Source: Kitasatospora cineracea
GTDB lineage: Bacteria > Actinomycetota > Actinomycetes > Streptomycetales > Streptomycetaceae
DNA length: 64,000 nt
Assembly: GCF_003751605.1 (NCBI RefSeq)
Contig: NZ_RJVJ01000003.1
Span: 372,001 to 436,000 of the forward strand
Reading direction: 5' to 3'
Each line of letters opens with the position of its first letter. The stretch's first letter is position 1. A program made the translations under genes and the position numbers. This document shows, in pieces, positions 1 through 8,300 of this stretch. The notes under the pieces are model-generated. The model searched no databases and was not told where the DNA came from. It was given only the letters and a program-made list of their open reading frames with translations.

Positions 1-1
1 C

Positions 2-430
2 GGGCTCGGCGGCGCCGCCGCCATGGCCCTCGGCGTCACGCTCACCAAGCGCTGGGGCCGGCCCGAGGGCGTCAGCCCGCTCGCACTGACCGGCTGGCAG
101 CTTACCGCCGGCGGCCTGTTCCTGCTGCCCACCACCTTCCTGTTCGAGGGCGCGCCCCCGGCGGTCGACGGGCGGGCCGCGCTCGGCTACCTGTGGCTCG
201 GCCTGGTCGGCGGGCTGCTCACGTACGCCCTCTGGTTCCAGGGCATCGGCAGCCTCCCGGTCACCAACGTCGCGGTGCTGGGCCTGCTGTCGCCGCTGGT
301 CGCGGCGGTGCTCGGCGCGCTGCTGCTGGACCAGACGCTCGGGCCGGTGCAGCTGCTGGGCTTCGCGCTGGCGCTGGCGTCGATCGTGGCCGGACAGCTG
401 CCCGAACGGCGGGCGGGCGCCCGGGGCTGA
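2..430 (+). CDS. EamA/DMT-family transporter, C-terminal part (truncated by window edge)
   Basis: The reading frame is open from base 2, so the gene starts left of the window and only about 142 C-terminal residues are seen. The visible part has hydrophobic helices around residues 30-45, 60-78 and 85-110, with a final helix and a short basic tail. The helix spacing and the Gly/Ala-rich helices match the second EamA repeat of ten-helix drug/metabolite transporters. The substrate cannot be read from the sequence; amino acids, purines or drugs are all possible in this family. A strong hairpin (471-498) follows the stop codon. Confidence 0.75.
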   Translation, partial: GLGGAAAMALGVTLTKRWGRPEGVSPLALTGWQLTAGGLFLLPTTFLFEGAPPAVDGRAALGYLWLGLVGGLLTYALWFQGIGSLPVTNVAVLGLLSPLVAAVLGALLLDQTLGPVQLLGFALALASIVAGQLPERRAGARG

Positions 431-470
431 CGCGGTGTGCCGTCGAGGGCCGATGTCCCGTCAGTTGCGG

Positions 471-498
471 ACGGCCGCCCCGGAACCGGGGCGGCCGT
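471..498. terminator. Bidirectional terminator hairpin between convergent genes
   Basis: A perfect 13-base arm (471-483) pairs with 486-498 around a two-base centre, effectively a GAAC loop. It sits between the stop codons of the EamA gene (plus) and the NlpC/P60 gene (minus), so it can serve both. There is no U-tract, as usual in high-GC actinomycetes. Confidence 0.7.
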
Positions 499-525
499 GG
501 TGCGTCGGCGGGTGCGGCGGGGCCG

Positions 526-1572
526 TCAGACCCGGCGGATGGTGCTGATGGTCAGGGCGTCGACCGCCATGGTGCGGACCGGGGCGCCGGGCTTCGGGGC
601 GTGCACCACCGTGCCGTTGCCGATGTACATGGCGACGTGGTCCTGGGCGCCGTGCACGTTGTAGATCACCAGGTCGCCGGGCTGGGCGTTGTGCCAGTCG
701 CGGCCCACGCTGCTGCCCACGCCCGCCTGCTCCTGCGAGGTGCGCGGCAGCGCGATGCCGGCCTTCGCGTACGCGTACACCATGAGCCCGGAGCAGTCGA
801 AGCTGTTCGGCCCCTCGGCGCCCCAGACGTACGGCTTGCCCCGCTGGGCGAGCGCGGTGTCCACGGCGAGCTGGGCGGCGCCGCTGGAGGCCTTCGGAAG
901 GGAGGAGAGGTCCACCCGGTCGGAGCCGCGCGAGGCGGTGCCGCCGTTGTCGGCGAGGATCGCCTCGCGGTCGGCGGCGCTGAGCTGGTTGAGCAGCCGC
1001 CGCGACTCGGCGAGCTTGGACTGCACCTCGCTCTTGGTGTCGTTCAGCGTCTTGGTCTCGCCGTCCAGCTCGGCCAGGACCGTCGAGGTCTCCTGCTTCT
1101 GCTGGTCCAGCCGGCGCTGCTGGTCCTTGAGCGCCTTGAGGACCTCGCTCTGGGTGCTGGCGGCCTGGTTGAAGGAGGACGCCTTGGCGAGGTACTGGTC
1201 CGGGTCGGTGGAGAGCATCAGCTGCATCGACGGGTCGACGCCGCCCTGCCGGTACTCGTCGCCCGCCACCTCCGCCAGCCCCGAGGCCAGCTCGGTCAGC
1301 TGCTCCTGGCTGCGGGCCACCTGGTCCTGCAGCTGGCCCGCCTGCTGGCGCAGCTGGTCGGCCCGCTCCTTGGCCCCGTTGTACTTCTCGGTGGCCTGCT
1401 CCATCTCCTCGGAGAGCTTGTCGACCTGGGCCTTCACCTCGTCCTTGGACGGCTGCGCGGGCGCCGCGTGCGCACCGACCTGGGCCGACAGGGCGACCAC
1501 GGTCGCGGCGGCACCGGTGAGCACGGTCACCCGGGCTCGGCTCGGCTGCTTGGGGCGGCGGTGGGAGGCCAT
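526..1572 (-). CDS. Secreted NlpC/P60 peptidoglycan endopeptidase
   Basis: 348 residues. Residues 1-37 form a signal peptide with a basic start, a hydrophobic core and an Ala-rich cleavage region. Residues 45-205 are a long charged coiled coil. The C-terminal ~120 residues are an NlpC/P60 domain with the catalytic Cys in SFDCSGL, a His in DHVAMYIG and a second His in VVHAP. Family members cleave peptide cross-bridges of the cell wall outside the membrane (RipA/DL-endopeptidase type). The ATG at 1572 was chosen because a GGAG sequence lies about 8 bases upstream. An in-frame ATG at 1614 would add 14 charged residues and has no such site. A good promoter lies at 1630-1659. Exact cleavage specificity is inferred from the family. 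Confidence 0.9.
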   Translation of the reverse strand: MASHRRPKQPSRARVTVLTGAAATVVALSAQVGAHAAPAQPSKDEVKAQVDKLSEEMEQATEKYNGAKERADQLRQQAGQLQDQVARSQEQLTELASGLAEVAGDEYRQGGVDPSMQLMLSTDPDQYLAKASSFNQAASTQSEVLKALKDQQRRLDQQKQETSTVLAELDGETKTLNDTKSEVQSKLAESRRLLNQLSAADREAILADNGGTASRGSDRVDLSSLPKASSGAAQLAVDTALAQRGKPYVWGAEGPNSFDCSGLMVYAYAKAGIALPRTSQEQAGVGSSVGRDWHNAQPGDLVIYNVHGAQDHVAMYIGNGTVVHAPKPGAPVRTMAVDALTISTIRRV

Positions 1573-1629
1573 CCGAGGCTCCTTCTTCCGGTTCTTCCGG
1601 TCGGACTCATTCATTCGAGTGATCGTCCG

Positions 1630-1659
1630 AAGATAGGTTCGACGCCAGACCGTAATCAA
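1630..1659 (-). promoter_or_regulatory. Probable promoter of the NlpC/P60 gene
   Basis: On the minus strand TTGATT (1654-1659) is followed after 18 bases by TATCTT (1630-1635). The predicted transcript would start near 1623, leaving a leader of about 50 bases before the chosen ATG. The match to a sigma-70-type promoter is good, but there is no experimental support. Confidence 0.5.
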
Positions 1660-1714
1660 AAGCGGGCCCCGCGTCCACTCCCCTCCGCTCCCGAACCCGG
1701 CAGAGGAGAGGAGT

Positions 1715-1733
1715 GGCTGACTGTACGTCAGCC
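1715..1733. promoter_or_regulatory. 19-bp inverted repeat in divergent intergenic region
   Basis: GGCTGAC (1715-1721) is mirrored by GTCAGCC (1727-1733) around a TGTAC centre. It lies in the 327-base region between the NlpC/P60 gene and the divergent GNAT gene, upstream of the NlpC promoter. It could be an operator or a hairpin. The rest of the region (1573-1899) shows only the promoter noted above and GC-rich sequence. Confidence 0.35.
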
Positions 1734-1899
1734 TGACAACCGGGCAGGGGAAGGGGGGTCGGTGAGGTGTCACATGTGGCGTGGCTGATGGGTTTGAGGG
1801 CTGTTGGGTGGGTTTCGGACCGGCTCGGGCGGGGCGAGCGGGACTGGTGGGTGGCGGGGCCGGGAAAGCGGCGGGGGTGTCGCGGCGCAGAATGGATCC

Positions 1900-2670
1900 G
1901 TGCTCGAACTGACTACGGAGGGGCAACTCCGCACCGCAACCGACGACGACAGCGTGCTGCTCTGGGCCGCCCAGGACTTCGCGGGCGGCATCCGCGCCTG
2001 GGCCTCCGGCCAGGGGCCGGGCCGGGCCGTCGCCGTCGCCTCGCCCGCGCTCTCCGGGCGCGACCGGATCGCCGTCCGCGGGCCCGTCGCGGAACTGCTG
2101 CCGCTGCTGGACGGAGTGACGGCGCTGGTCGGCCCGAGCTACCGGCCGTTCGGCGACGCCGACCTGCTCGCGGAGCTCTGCGCCCGCCACGACGGCCTGG
2201 AGTCGCGCGGGCGGTTCGGGTGGATGCAGCGCGCCGCGACCGGCCTTCCACCGCTCGGCGGCGGGACGGGCGTCGCGCACTGGCTGGCCCCCGGCGAACT
2301 GGACGAGGCCGCGGAGCTGATCGACCGTCACTTCCCGGCTTCGCACGCCCACCCGCGCCGGCCGGGCGTCCGGGCCTGGGCGGGCGTCCGTGACGCGGCG
2401 GGACGGCTCACGGCGCTCGCCGCCGACGCCTGGCCCGCCCCGGCGGTCGGCCTGCTCGCCGGGGTCGTCAGCGATCCCGTGCACGGGCGCGGACGCGGGC
2501 ACGCGGCGGCCGCCTGCCGCCTGGTGCTCGGCGGGATCCTCGGGCGCTCGCCGCACGCGGCGCTGATGGTGGACGACTGGAACACGTCGGCGATCGGGCT
2601 CTACCGGCGGCTCGGCTTCGAGCACCGGTTCCTGGGCGCGGCGGCGCAGCGCGGGGCCGACGAGGCGTAG
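1900..2670 (+). CDS. GNAT-family N-acetyltransferase
   Basis: About 256 residues from a GTG at 1900. The C-terminal part carries the GNAT acetyl-CoA-binding pattern: a beta strand ending in GVVSDPVHGRGRGHAAAACRLVLGG (residues about 185-210, read as two halves), followed by DDWNTSAIGLYRRLGFE, the typical N-x-x-A-x-x-L-Y-x-x-x-G-F ending. The N-terminal half is less conserved, as in two-lobed GNAT proteins. An upstream in-frame start at 1804 exists, but its extra residues are low-complexity Gly/Ser, so GTG 1900 is preferred. The acceptor substrate is unknown. It is the last recognisable gene before a DUF4253 gene on the same strand. Confidence 0.75.
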   Translation: MLELTTEGQLRTATDDDSVLLWAAQDFAGGIRAWASGQGPGRAVAVASPALSGRDRIAVRGPVAELLPLLDGVTALVGPSYRPFGDADLLAELCARHDGLESRGRFGWMQRAATGLPPLGGGTGVAHWLAPGELDEAAELIDRHFPASHAHPRRPGVRAWAGVRDAAGRLTALAADAWPAPAVGLLAGVVSDPVHGRGRGHAAAACRLVLGGILGRSPHAALMVDDWNTSAIGLYRRLGFEHRFLGAAAQRGADEA

Positions 2671-2788
2671 ACGGGGTGCTGAGGGGCCGGGCGGTGGCGG
2701 ACGGCCGAAGGGGAAGCGGCGACGGGTGGCGCTCGGCGGTGCGGGTGTGGTGGCGGAGAGTGTCGTCTCGAGTCGCTAGCGTGTTCGC

Positions 2789-3640
2789 ATGACCGATGTC
2801 GAGCACGACCTGCGCCGTCTGCTGCCCAGCGGGGAACCGAGCGCCGTGGCCGGACTGCTGCCCGCCGGAAGGCTGGTCGGCCCCCGCCACCACGGGGAGG
2901 AGATGACCCCCGTGCTCTGGCTGAGCGACGGGCCAGCCCCGCTCGGGCTGTGGGAGGAACTGCACCGCGGGCATCCGCGCAGCGGGCTGTGGCCGCTGCT
3001 GCTCGCGCCGCTCCGGGTGGGGGACGAGGAGTTCCGGCCCTGGGCGACGGGCGAACTCGACACCGACTCGGCCAGCGAACCCGACTGGTACGACCCGGCC
3101 GCGCTGCTGCGCACCGGCTGGGAGTACTCCACGACCGTGGACTCCGAGGGCGACCCGCTCGATCCGGAGGAGGCCGCCGAACTCGGCCGGTCCGTCGCCC
3201 CGTTCCTCACCGGCTGGCCCGGCACCGCGCCCGCTGCCGGGTACGCGGGCGACCCCGACGGAGCGGCCCGGGCACTCGCCCGGGAACTGCTCGAGGGCAA
3301 CCCGCAGCTGCGGATCGGCCTGGTCGCGGCGGGGGGCGGGGCCGAGGCGCTGACCGCCTGCGGCTGGTCGGGCCCGGTCAACCACGAGGGCGACATCGCC
3401 AAGGTGTCCGCCGTTCTGCTGGACTGGGAGCGCCGCTACGGCACCCGGCTGGTCCAGGTCGGCTTCGCGGAGCTGGAGTTGAGCGTGGCCGCCCCGCCCC
3501 GCGAGGAGGAGACCGCGCTCCGGGTCGCCGCCGAGCACCTCGCGTTCTGCCCCGACAACATCTTCCAGGGCGCGGGCACGCTCACCGCGTACGCGCCCGG
3601 ACTGATCGGGGCCGAGCAGTGGTCCTTCTGGTGGGACTGA
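2789..3640 (+). CDS. DUF4253 domain-containing protein
   Basis: 283 residues, no signal peptide or membrane segment, acidic. The C-terminal third matches the DUF4253 pattern: a block around residues 200-225 with the general form W-E-R-R-Y-G-T-R-L-V-Q-V-G, then AEHLAFCPDNIFQG, and an ending in QWSFWWD. This domain is widespread and often multi-copy in Streptomyces, and its function is not known. It stands alone between a GNAT gene and an unrelated DUF2236/EF-hand gene, so context does not help. Confidence 0.8.
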   Translation: MTDVEHDLRRLLPSGEPSAVAGLLPAGRLVGPRHHGEEMTPVLWLSDGPAPLGLWEELHRGHPRSGLWPLLLAPLRVGDEEFRPWATGELDTDSASEPDWYDPAALLRTGWEYSTTVDSEGDPLDPEEAAELGRSVAPFLTGWPGTAPAAGYAGDPDGAARALARELLEGNPQLRIGLVAAGGGAEALTACGWSGPVNHEGDIAKVSAVLLDWERRYGTRLVQVGFAELELSVAAPPREEETALRVAAEHLAFCPDNIFQGAGTLTAYAPGLIGAEQWSFWWD

Positions 3641-3872
3641 CGGGCATCCGGTGAGGAGGTGCTCCCGCTTTCTCCTCGAACTCTCCCCGGGGAACGTCAA
3701 TTCTTCTTGATCGCGCTCCACTCGCGCGAGCGAAGAATCGCACGAAGATTCGCCCCGGGGGGTGGTTTGGCTTCCGCAGTACCGAATTCCCGGCCTTGAG
3801 GCTTTTAGGGTTGCCGACGAGACGGGGACGGAGCGGTACGGACCGGGCTGAAGTACCCAGGGGGAGCAGACC

Positions 3873-5420
3873 ATGACGAAAACGACCAGGACGAACAGCG
3901 GCGCGGCGAGCGCGGCGAGCGCGGCCACGAGGGGCACCGCGTGGCCGCCTGGGCGGCGACGCCCGGGCGCGGGACAGCGAGGAACGGGAGGACGGGGAAC
4001 GGGAAGACGAGGAACGGGAGGTCGGGGAGTGGAACGGCCGGGAAGCGACTCGATGCTCCGCCGCACCCTGGGCGAGCAGCGGATCGCGCTGGTCGCCTGG
4101 CGGCTGCTGGTCCTGCAGAACGCACACCCGGCGGTCGCCGCCGGGGTCAGCCAACTGTCCACCTACCGCAGCCACCCGTGGCGGCGGATCGAACACACCA
4201 TGGACAGCGGACGCCGCCTGTTCTTCTCCGACCGGGAAGCCCCGCACCGGGAGATCCAACGACTCGAACGGAGCCACCGCCGAATCGCCGGGGTCGACGG
4301 CCAGGGCCGCCCCTACACCGCGCTCGACCCCGCCGTCCGGGTCTGGGTGCTGGTGACGCTCTACGAGGCGATGACCGCACTCCAGGCACTCGCCGGACGC
4401 CCGCTGCGCCCCGCCCAACTGGACCGGCTCTACCGGGAGTTCCGCACGGTCTGCGCTGCGTTCGAACTCCCCGACGAACTGTTCCCGCCCACCGCCGCCG
4501 ACGTGCCCGGGTACATCCGCACCACCATCCGGGACACCCTCGAGTTCACCGAAGCGGCCCAGGACATGCTGTACACCGTCCTGACCCGCGCACCGGCCCC
4601 GCGCCGCCTCGGCCGACTGCGCCCCGCCTGGCCGCTATTGCGCCGACTCGTCGCCCGCTTCCTGACCGCGCTCACCCTGGCGGACCTGCCAGCCGAGTTC
4701 CGCGCCAAGTTCGGCCTGCGGCGCAGTCGGGGCGCGGCCCTGCTCTCCTGGATAGTCCACCACGGCGCCCGGGCGGTGGCGGTGCAACTGCCGGACCGGC
4801 TGCGCTACCGGACCCTGCCGGACGGCAGCCGGGCCCGACCACGGCAGGCCGACGCACCGCGCCCGGTGCGGACACCGCGCCGGGACAACCGGCCGGCGCG
4901 GATGGCCGCGTTCTACCGCCAGGTGATGGACCAGACCGGGGACGGGCAGCTGACCTCGGCCGACTTCGAGGCGATGGCGCACAACATCTGCTGGCCGCTG
5001 GAACTCGACCAGGCCGGTGAGTCCGCCGTGTACGCCGCCTTCGACACCTGGTGGCACCACCTGCTGGCCACCATGGACGGTGACGGTGACGGCGAGATCT
5101 CCTGCGAGGAGTTCGTCACCACGATGCTCGCCGGCATCGAACGGGACCCGGACTACCTGGCCCGGGGCCTGCACGTCGCCGTCCGCGCCATGTTCCACGC
5201 CGCCGACCTCGACCACAGCGGCCTGCTGGACGCCGAGGAGTACCGCACCCTGTTCGGCGGCTCCCGGGTCCATCCCGCCGAACTGACCCACGGCTTCCGA
5301 CAACTGGACACCGACGGGGACGGCCAGATCACCGAGGAGGAGTTCGTGAGGGGATTCACCGAGTTCTTCACCGTCCGAACGGAGAGCATCGCCGGCACTC
5401 AACTGCTGGGCCGACCATGA
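3873..5420 (+). CDS. DUF2236 (MpaB/latex-clearing-type oxygenase) domain fused to C-terminal EF-hands
   Basis: 515 residues. Residues ~62-300 fit the DUF2236 helical fold, the haem oxygenase-like family of MpaB and rubber oxygenase Lcp. They include LLVLQNAHPAVAAGV, RRLFFSD, ERSHRRIAGVDG, RPYTALDPAVRVWVLVTLYEA and a late helical block. The His in NAHP and the His in RSHRR are candidate haem or active-site ligands. Residues ~345-500 contain calcium-binding loops DQTGDGQLTSAD, DGDGDGEISCEE, DLDHSGLLDAEE and DTDGDGQITEEE, so four EF-hands arranged like calerythrin. The start has a GGGGGAG ribosome site before ATG 3873. Residues 20-60 are low-complexity Gly/Arg and poorly supported; Met61 (4053) is an alternative start. 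The fusion suggests a calcium-gated oxygenase, which is inference. Confidence 0.75.
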   Translation: MTKTTRTNSGAASAASAATRGTAWPPGRRRPGAGQRGTGGRGTGRRGTGGRGVERPGSDSMLRRTLGEQRIALVAWRLLVLQNAHPAVAAGVSQLSTYRSHPWRRIEHTMDSGRRLFFSDREAPHREIQRLERSHRRIAGVDGQGRPYTALDPAVRVWVLVTLYEAMTALQALAGRPLRPAQLDRLYREFRTVCAAFELPDELFPPTAADVPGYIRTTIRDTLEFTEAAQDMLYTVLTRAPAPRRLGRLRPAWPLLRRLVARFLTALTLADLPAEFRAKFGLRRSRGAALLSWIVHHGARAVAVQLPDRLRYRTLPDGSRARPRQADAPRPVRTPRRDNRPARMAAFYRQVMDQTGDGQLTSADFEAMAHNICWPLELDQAGESAVYAAFDTWWHHLLATMDGDGDGEISCEEFVTTMLAGIERDPDYLARGLHVAVRAMFHAADLDHSGLLDAEEYRTLFGGSRVHPAELTHGFRQLDTDGDGQITEEEFVRGFTEFFTVRTESIAGTQLLGRP

Positions 5421-5599
5421 CGGACCGGACACCTGCCTCTGCCTTGCCCCGCCTTGACGCCGGGCCTGGTGCGGATTGAAAGCGGGTCCTGAGATTGCGG
5501 GGGCGGACAGTTCCTTGACAACTGAACAGTGCACGCGGGCGGGGAAGGTGGGAGATAGGTGAGAGGTTGGCCGAACTCGTTCGGCGGGCGCTCGAGCCA

Positions 5600-5630
5600 G
5601 GGCCGCCCGCCCCGGGAGGGGAGGCGGCCC
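5600..5630. terminator. Terminator-like hairpin between convergent genes
   Basis: GGGCCGCC (5600-5607) pairs with GGCGGCCC (5623-5630), with a further CCCC/GGGG pairing inside. It lies just before the stop of the minus-strand FtsX gene and downstream of the EF-hand gene, in a 225-base stretch with no other feature seen. Confidence 0.5.
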
Positions 5631-5645
5631 GTGCAAGGGTGAGGG

Positions 5646-8213
5646 TCAGCGGGTGGCGGTGGGGCGGGAGCGGAGCAGTGCACGGCCTGGGAGGGCGGTG
5701 GCGGCGAGGCAGAGCAGGGCTGCTCCGGCGGCGAGCGGGAGGGCCGTGCCCAGGGGGATGTGCGGAGTGGAGGAGGTGAGGGCACGGGTGATCGGGGTGA
5801 GTGTCGTCCAGGCGATGGCGGCGCCGGTGGCCAGACCGGTCACGGCGATCAGCAGGGCCTCCCAGCGGAGCATCGCGCGGACCTGGCGGCGGGTGGTGCC
5901 GGCCAGCCGCAGCAAGGCGATCTCGCGGCGACGGTCCAGCACCGTCATCACCAGGGTGTTGGCGGCGGCCAGCGCCGCGAAGCCCGCCAGCACGGCCGCC
6001 ATCACGTTGTTCGCCCAGCCGCTCAGCTCGCGCTGGCGGTCGGCCTGCGCCGCGTAGCCCTGACGGTCCGTCACTGACAGCTGGCCGGGGGCGAGTTCGG
6101 AGAGGGCCCGGGCCGTGGCCGCCCGGTCCGCGCCGGGAGCCTCCGCGACCAGCAGTTGGGTGGGGTACGCGGAACTGCTGTGCGCGGCGACGGTGGCGCC
6201 CGGCAGCAGCGCCTCGCCCAGGCCCAGACCACGGCTGTAGGTGGCGACCACCGTCGGCTCGGCCTTGGTGCCGTCGCCGAGCCAGAGCGGAGCCCGCTGG
6301 CCGACCCGGACGCCGAGGCTGTCGGCGAGCGTGGCGTCCAGCGCGACCGTGTCCGGGGAACGGGACAGGTCGGCCAGCGAACCGGAGCGGACGCCCAGGT
6401 CCAGCACCGCCGGGAGGGCCGCCGGATCGCCGTCCACACCCAGCGCGGTGGCGGTGGCCAGCATGTCGGACTGCTGGTACACCAGCCCGGTCGGCCGCAG
6501 CCCGACCGCCGCCGACACACCGGGAACCTGCCTGGCCCGCTCCACCGTGCCCGCGGGCAGGCCCGGCCGTCCGGCCTGCGCCGTCACCACCTGATCAGCC
6601 GTCAGGCCCTGGCGGACGTGTTCGGCCGCAGTGTGCTGCAGACTCGACTGGAGGAACACCAGCGTCCCGCAGAACGCCGTCACCATCACGATCGGCACGG
6701 TCGCCGAGGCCAGCCGGCGGGAGGAGGCCCGGGCGTTGTCCGCCGCCAGCGAGGCCGGCGCGCCGCCCACCCGCAGCAGCACCCCGAGCAGGCCCACCGC
6801 GCCCCGCACCAGCCAGGGGCCGAGCAGCGCCACCGCGACCAGGAAGCACAGCACCACGCCCAGCGCGGTGTTCGCCGCGGTCGCCCCCGTCAGGTTGGCC
6901 GCGACGACGGCGAACGCCACCGCGCCGGCCGTGAACACCGCGCCCGTCACCGTCCGGGCCCGGCCGGGGCGGCCCGGGCCGGTGTTCGCCTCGCCGAGCG
7001 CCTGGGCGGGCCGCATCCGGGCGCTGCGCCGGGCCGCGAACCAGCCGGCCGCCAGCGCCGTCACCGTGCACGCCACGACGGCGGCCAGCACCGGCAGCGG
7101 GCCGACCCCGAGCTCCACGTCCGACGGCACCGCGCCGCGCGCCACCAGTTCGCCGAACCACCAGCGGGCCAGTGCCAGCCCGGGCAGCACTCCGATCGCG
7201 GCGGCCAACGGTGCCACCAGCACCGCCTCCGCGGCGATCGACCGGCGGATCTGCCGGGGCGTCGCCCCGATGGTGCGCAGCAGCGCGAACTCGCGGGCCC
7301 GCTGGCCGGTCGCCAGCGCGACCGTACTGACCACCACGAACACCGCCGTCATGGTGGCCATTCCGCCGAAGGACGCGCCGAGCGCCGTCAGCATCGCCTT
7401 GGCCTCGTGCAGGACCGGCTGCTCGACCGTGCCGCGCTGCTGGCCGGTCGACACCTGCGCCTGCCCGTTCAGTGCGTGGCGCAACTCGTCCGCCAGGGTC
7501 CGCGGGTCGGTACTGGCGGCCGGTCGCACCGCGACCGCGTCGATCCGGCCCGGGTGCCCGGAGATCCGGTCCGCGGTGCGGTCGGAGAACCAGGCGGTGG
7601 GCGATCCGGGCCGGGCCTCGGCCAGGCCGGAGATCCGGTAGGAGGCGCTGCCGGTGGGGGTGGTGAGCGTGAGGGTGCCGCCGGGGGAGAGGTGGGCGGC
7701 CCGGGCGCTGGCGCTGTCCAGCACCAGTTCGCCGTCGGAGGGCGCGCGGCCCTCGGTCAGCCGTTCGCCCGGGCCGATGCCCAGTGCGCTCCAGCCCCGG
7801 CCGGTGAGCCCGGGTCCGTTGATGGAAGAGGAGGAAGAGGAAGAGGAGGGAGGGGTGGCGGGGGCGGTGGTGGTCGAGAGGGGGAAGGAGGAATCCGGCA
7901 GGGCCTGGGCGACGCCCGGCAGGGCTGCCACGGTGGCGGTCAATCCCGCGTCCAGGCGGGCCCGTTCGGGCAGTGGCTGGGCGATGGTCTCGCGGTCCTC
8001 ACCGCGTTTGACCGTCAGCTCCACCTGCTGGTCGGCCGCGACCACGACCGGTACGTCGGCGTACCGGGAAGGTTGCACGCTCGCGGTCAGGCCGGTCTGG
8101 AGCAGGACGCCGCAGGCCGTCACGATGGCGGACGCGAACAGGAGGGCGAGGAACGTTCCCGCGAAGGACGCGGGACGGAAGCGCACGGCGGCGCGGGCCA
8201 GTCCGTTGCTCAT
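5646..8213 (-). CDS. ABC transporter permease of the MacB/FtsX type
   Basis: 855 residues. There is an N-terminal membrane helix (residues ~20-42), a large extracytoplasmic domain with an odd run of eight serines near residue 130, then two FtsX core regions. The first, with ALLRTIGATPRQIRRS, has three to four helices. The C-terminal one contains ALLRLAGTTRRQVRAM. Two such FtsX halves in one chain, about 850 residues, is the usual actinobacterial LolC/MacB-like arrangement. The ATPase gene 8299-9123 lies directly upstream on the same strand and surely encodes its partner. Such pairs export lipids, peptides or antibiotics, or signal membrane stress; the cargo here is unknown. The start at 8213 is set by the MSNGLARAAVRF block preceding the first helix. 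Confidence 0.88.
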   Translation of the reverse strand: MSNGLARAAVRFRPASFAGTFLALLFASAIVTACGVLLQTGLTASVQPSRYADVPVVVAADQQVELTVKRGEDRETIAQPLPERARLDAGLTATVAALPGVAQALPDSSFPLSTTTAPATPPSSSSSSSSINGPGLTGRGWSALGIGPGERLTEGRAPSDGELVLDSASARAAHLSPGGTLTLTTPTGSASYRISGLAEARPGSPTAWFSDRTADRISGHPGRIDAVAVRPAASTDPRTLADELRHALNGQAQVSTGQQRGTVEQPVLHEAKAMLTALGASFGGMATMTAVFVVVSTVALATGQRAREFALLRTIGATPRQIRRSIAAEAVLVAPLAAAIGVLPGLALARWWFGELVARGAVPSDVELGVGPLPVLAAVVACTVTALAAGWFAARRSARMRPAQALGEANTGPGRPGRARTVTGAVFTAGAVAFAVVAANLTGATAANTALGVVLCFLVAVALLGPWLVRGAVGLLGVLLRVGGAPASLAADNARASSRRLASATVPIVMVTAFCGTLVFLQSSLQHTAAEHVRQGLTADQVVTAQAGRPGLPAGTVERARQVPGVSAAVGLRPTGLVYQQSDMLATATALGVDGDPAALPAVLDLGVRSGSLADLSRSPDTVALDATLADSLGVRVGQRAPLWLGDGTKAEPTVVATYSRGLGLGEALLPGATVAAHSSSAYPTQLLVAEAPGADRAATARALSELAPGQLSVTDRQGYAAQADRQRELSGWANNVMAAVLAGFAALAAANTLVMTVLDRRREIALLRLAGTTRRQVRAMLRWEALLIAVTGLATGAAIAWTTLTPITRALTSSTPHIPLGTALPLAAGAALLCLAATALPGRALLRSRPTATR

Positions 8214-8224
8214 GCGGTCGGCTC

Positions 8225-8300
8225 CGTGGGAAGAGGGCGGGGAGAGAGGGTGGCGACGTCGGGGCCGGGGCCGGGGCGGGGGCCGGGGCCGGGGCGGGTC
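8225..8300. repeat. G-rich low-complexity spacer with GGGGCC-type repeats
   Basis: The 85-base spacer between the ATPase stop and the permease start holds repeated GGGGCC/GGGGCGG units (about 8260-8297). The purine-rich stretch could slow transcription or form G-quadruplexes. No clear gene signal is present. Confidence 0.4.

Noticed and set aside
1573..1760. Possible c-di-AMP (ydaO) riboswitch before the NlpC/P60 gene
   Set aside because: Streptomyces NlpC/P60 and Rpf genes often have one, and a CCGAACCCGGC string is visible on the plus strand. But the gene is on the minus strand, the best promoter leaves only a ~50-base leader, and the remaining riboswitch signatures are absent.
8225..8300. 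Small gene in the GGGGCC-repeat spacer
   Set aside because: Open frames there are low-complexity Pro/Arg only and lack a start with a ribosome site.
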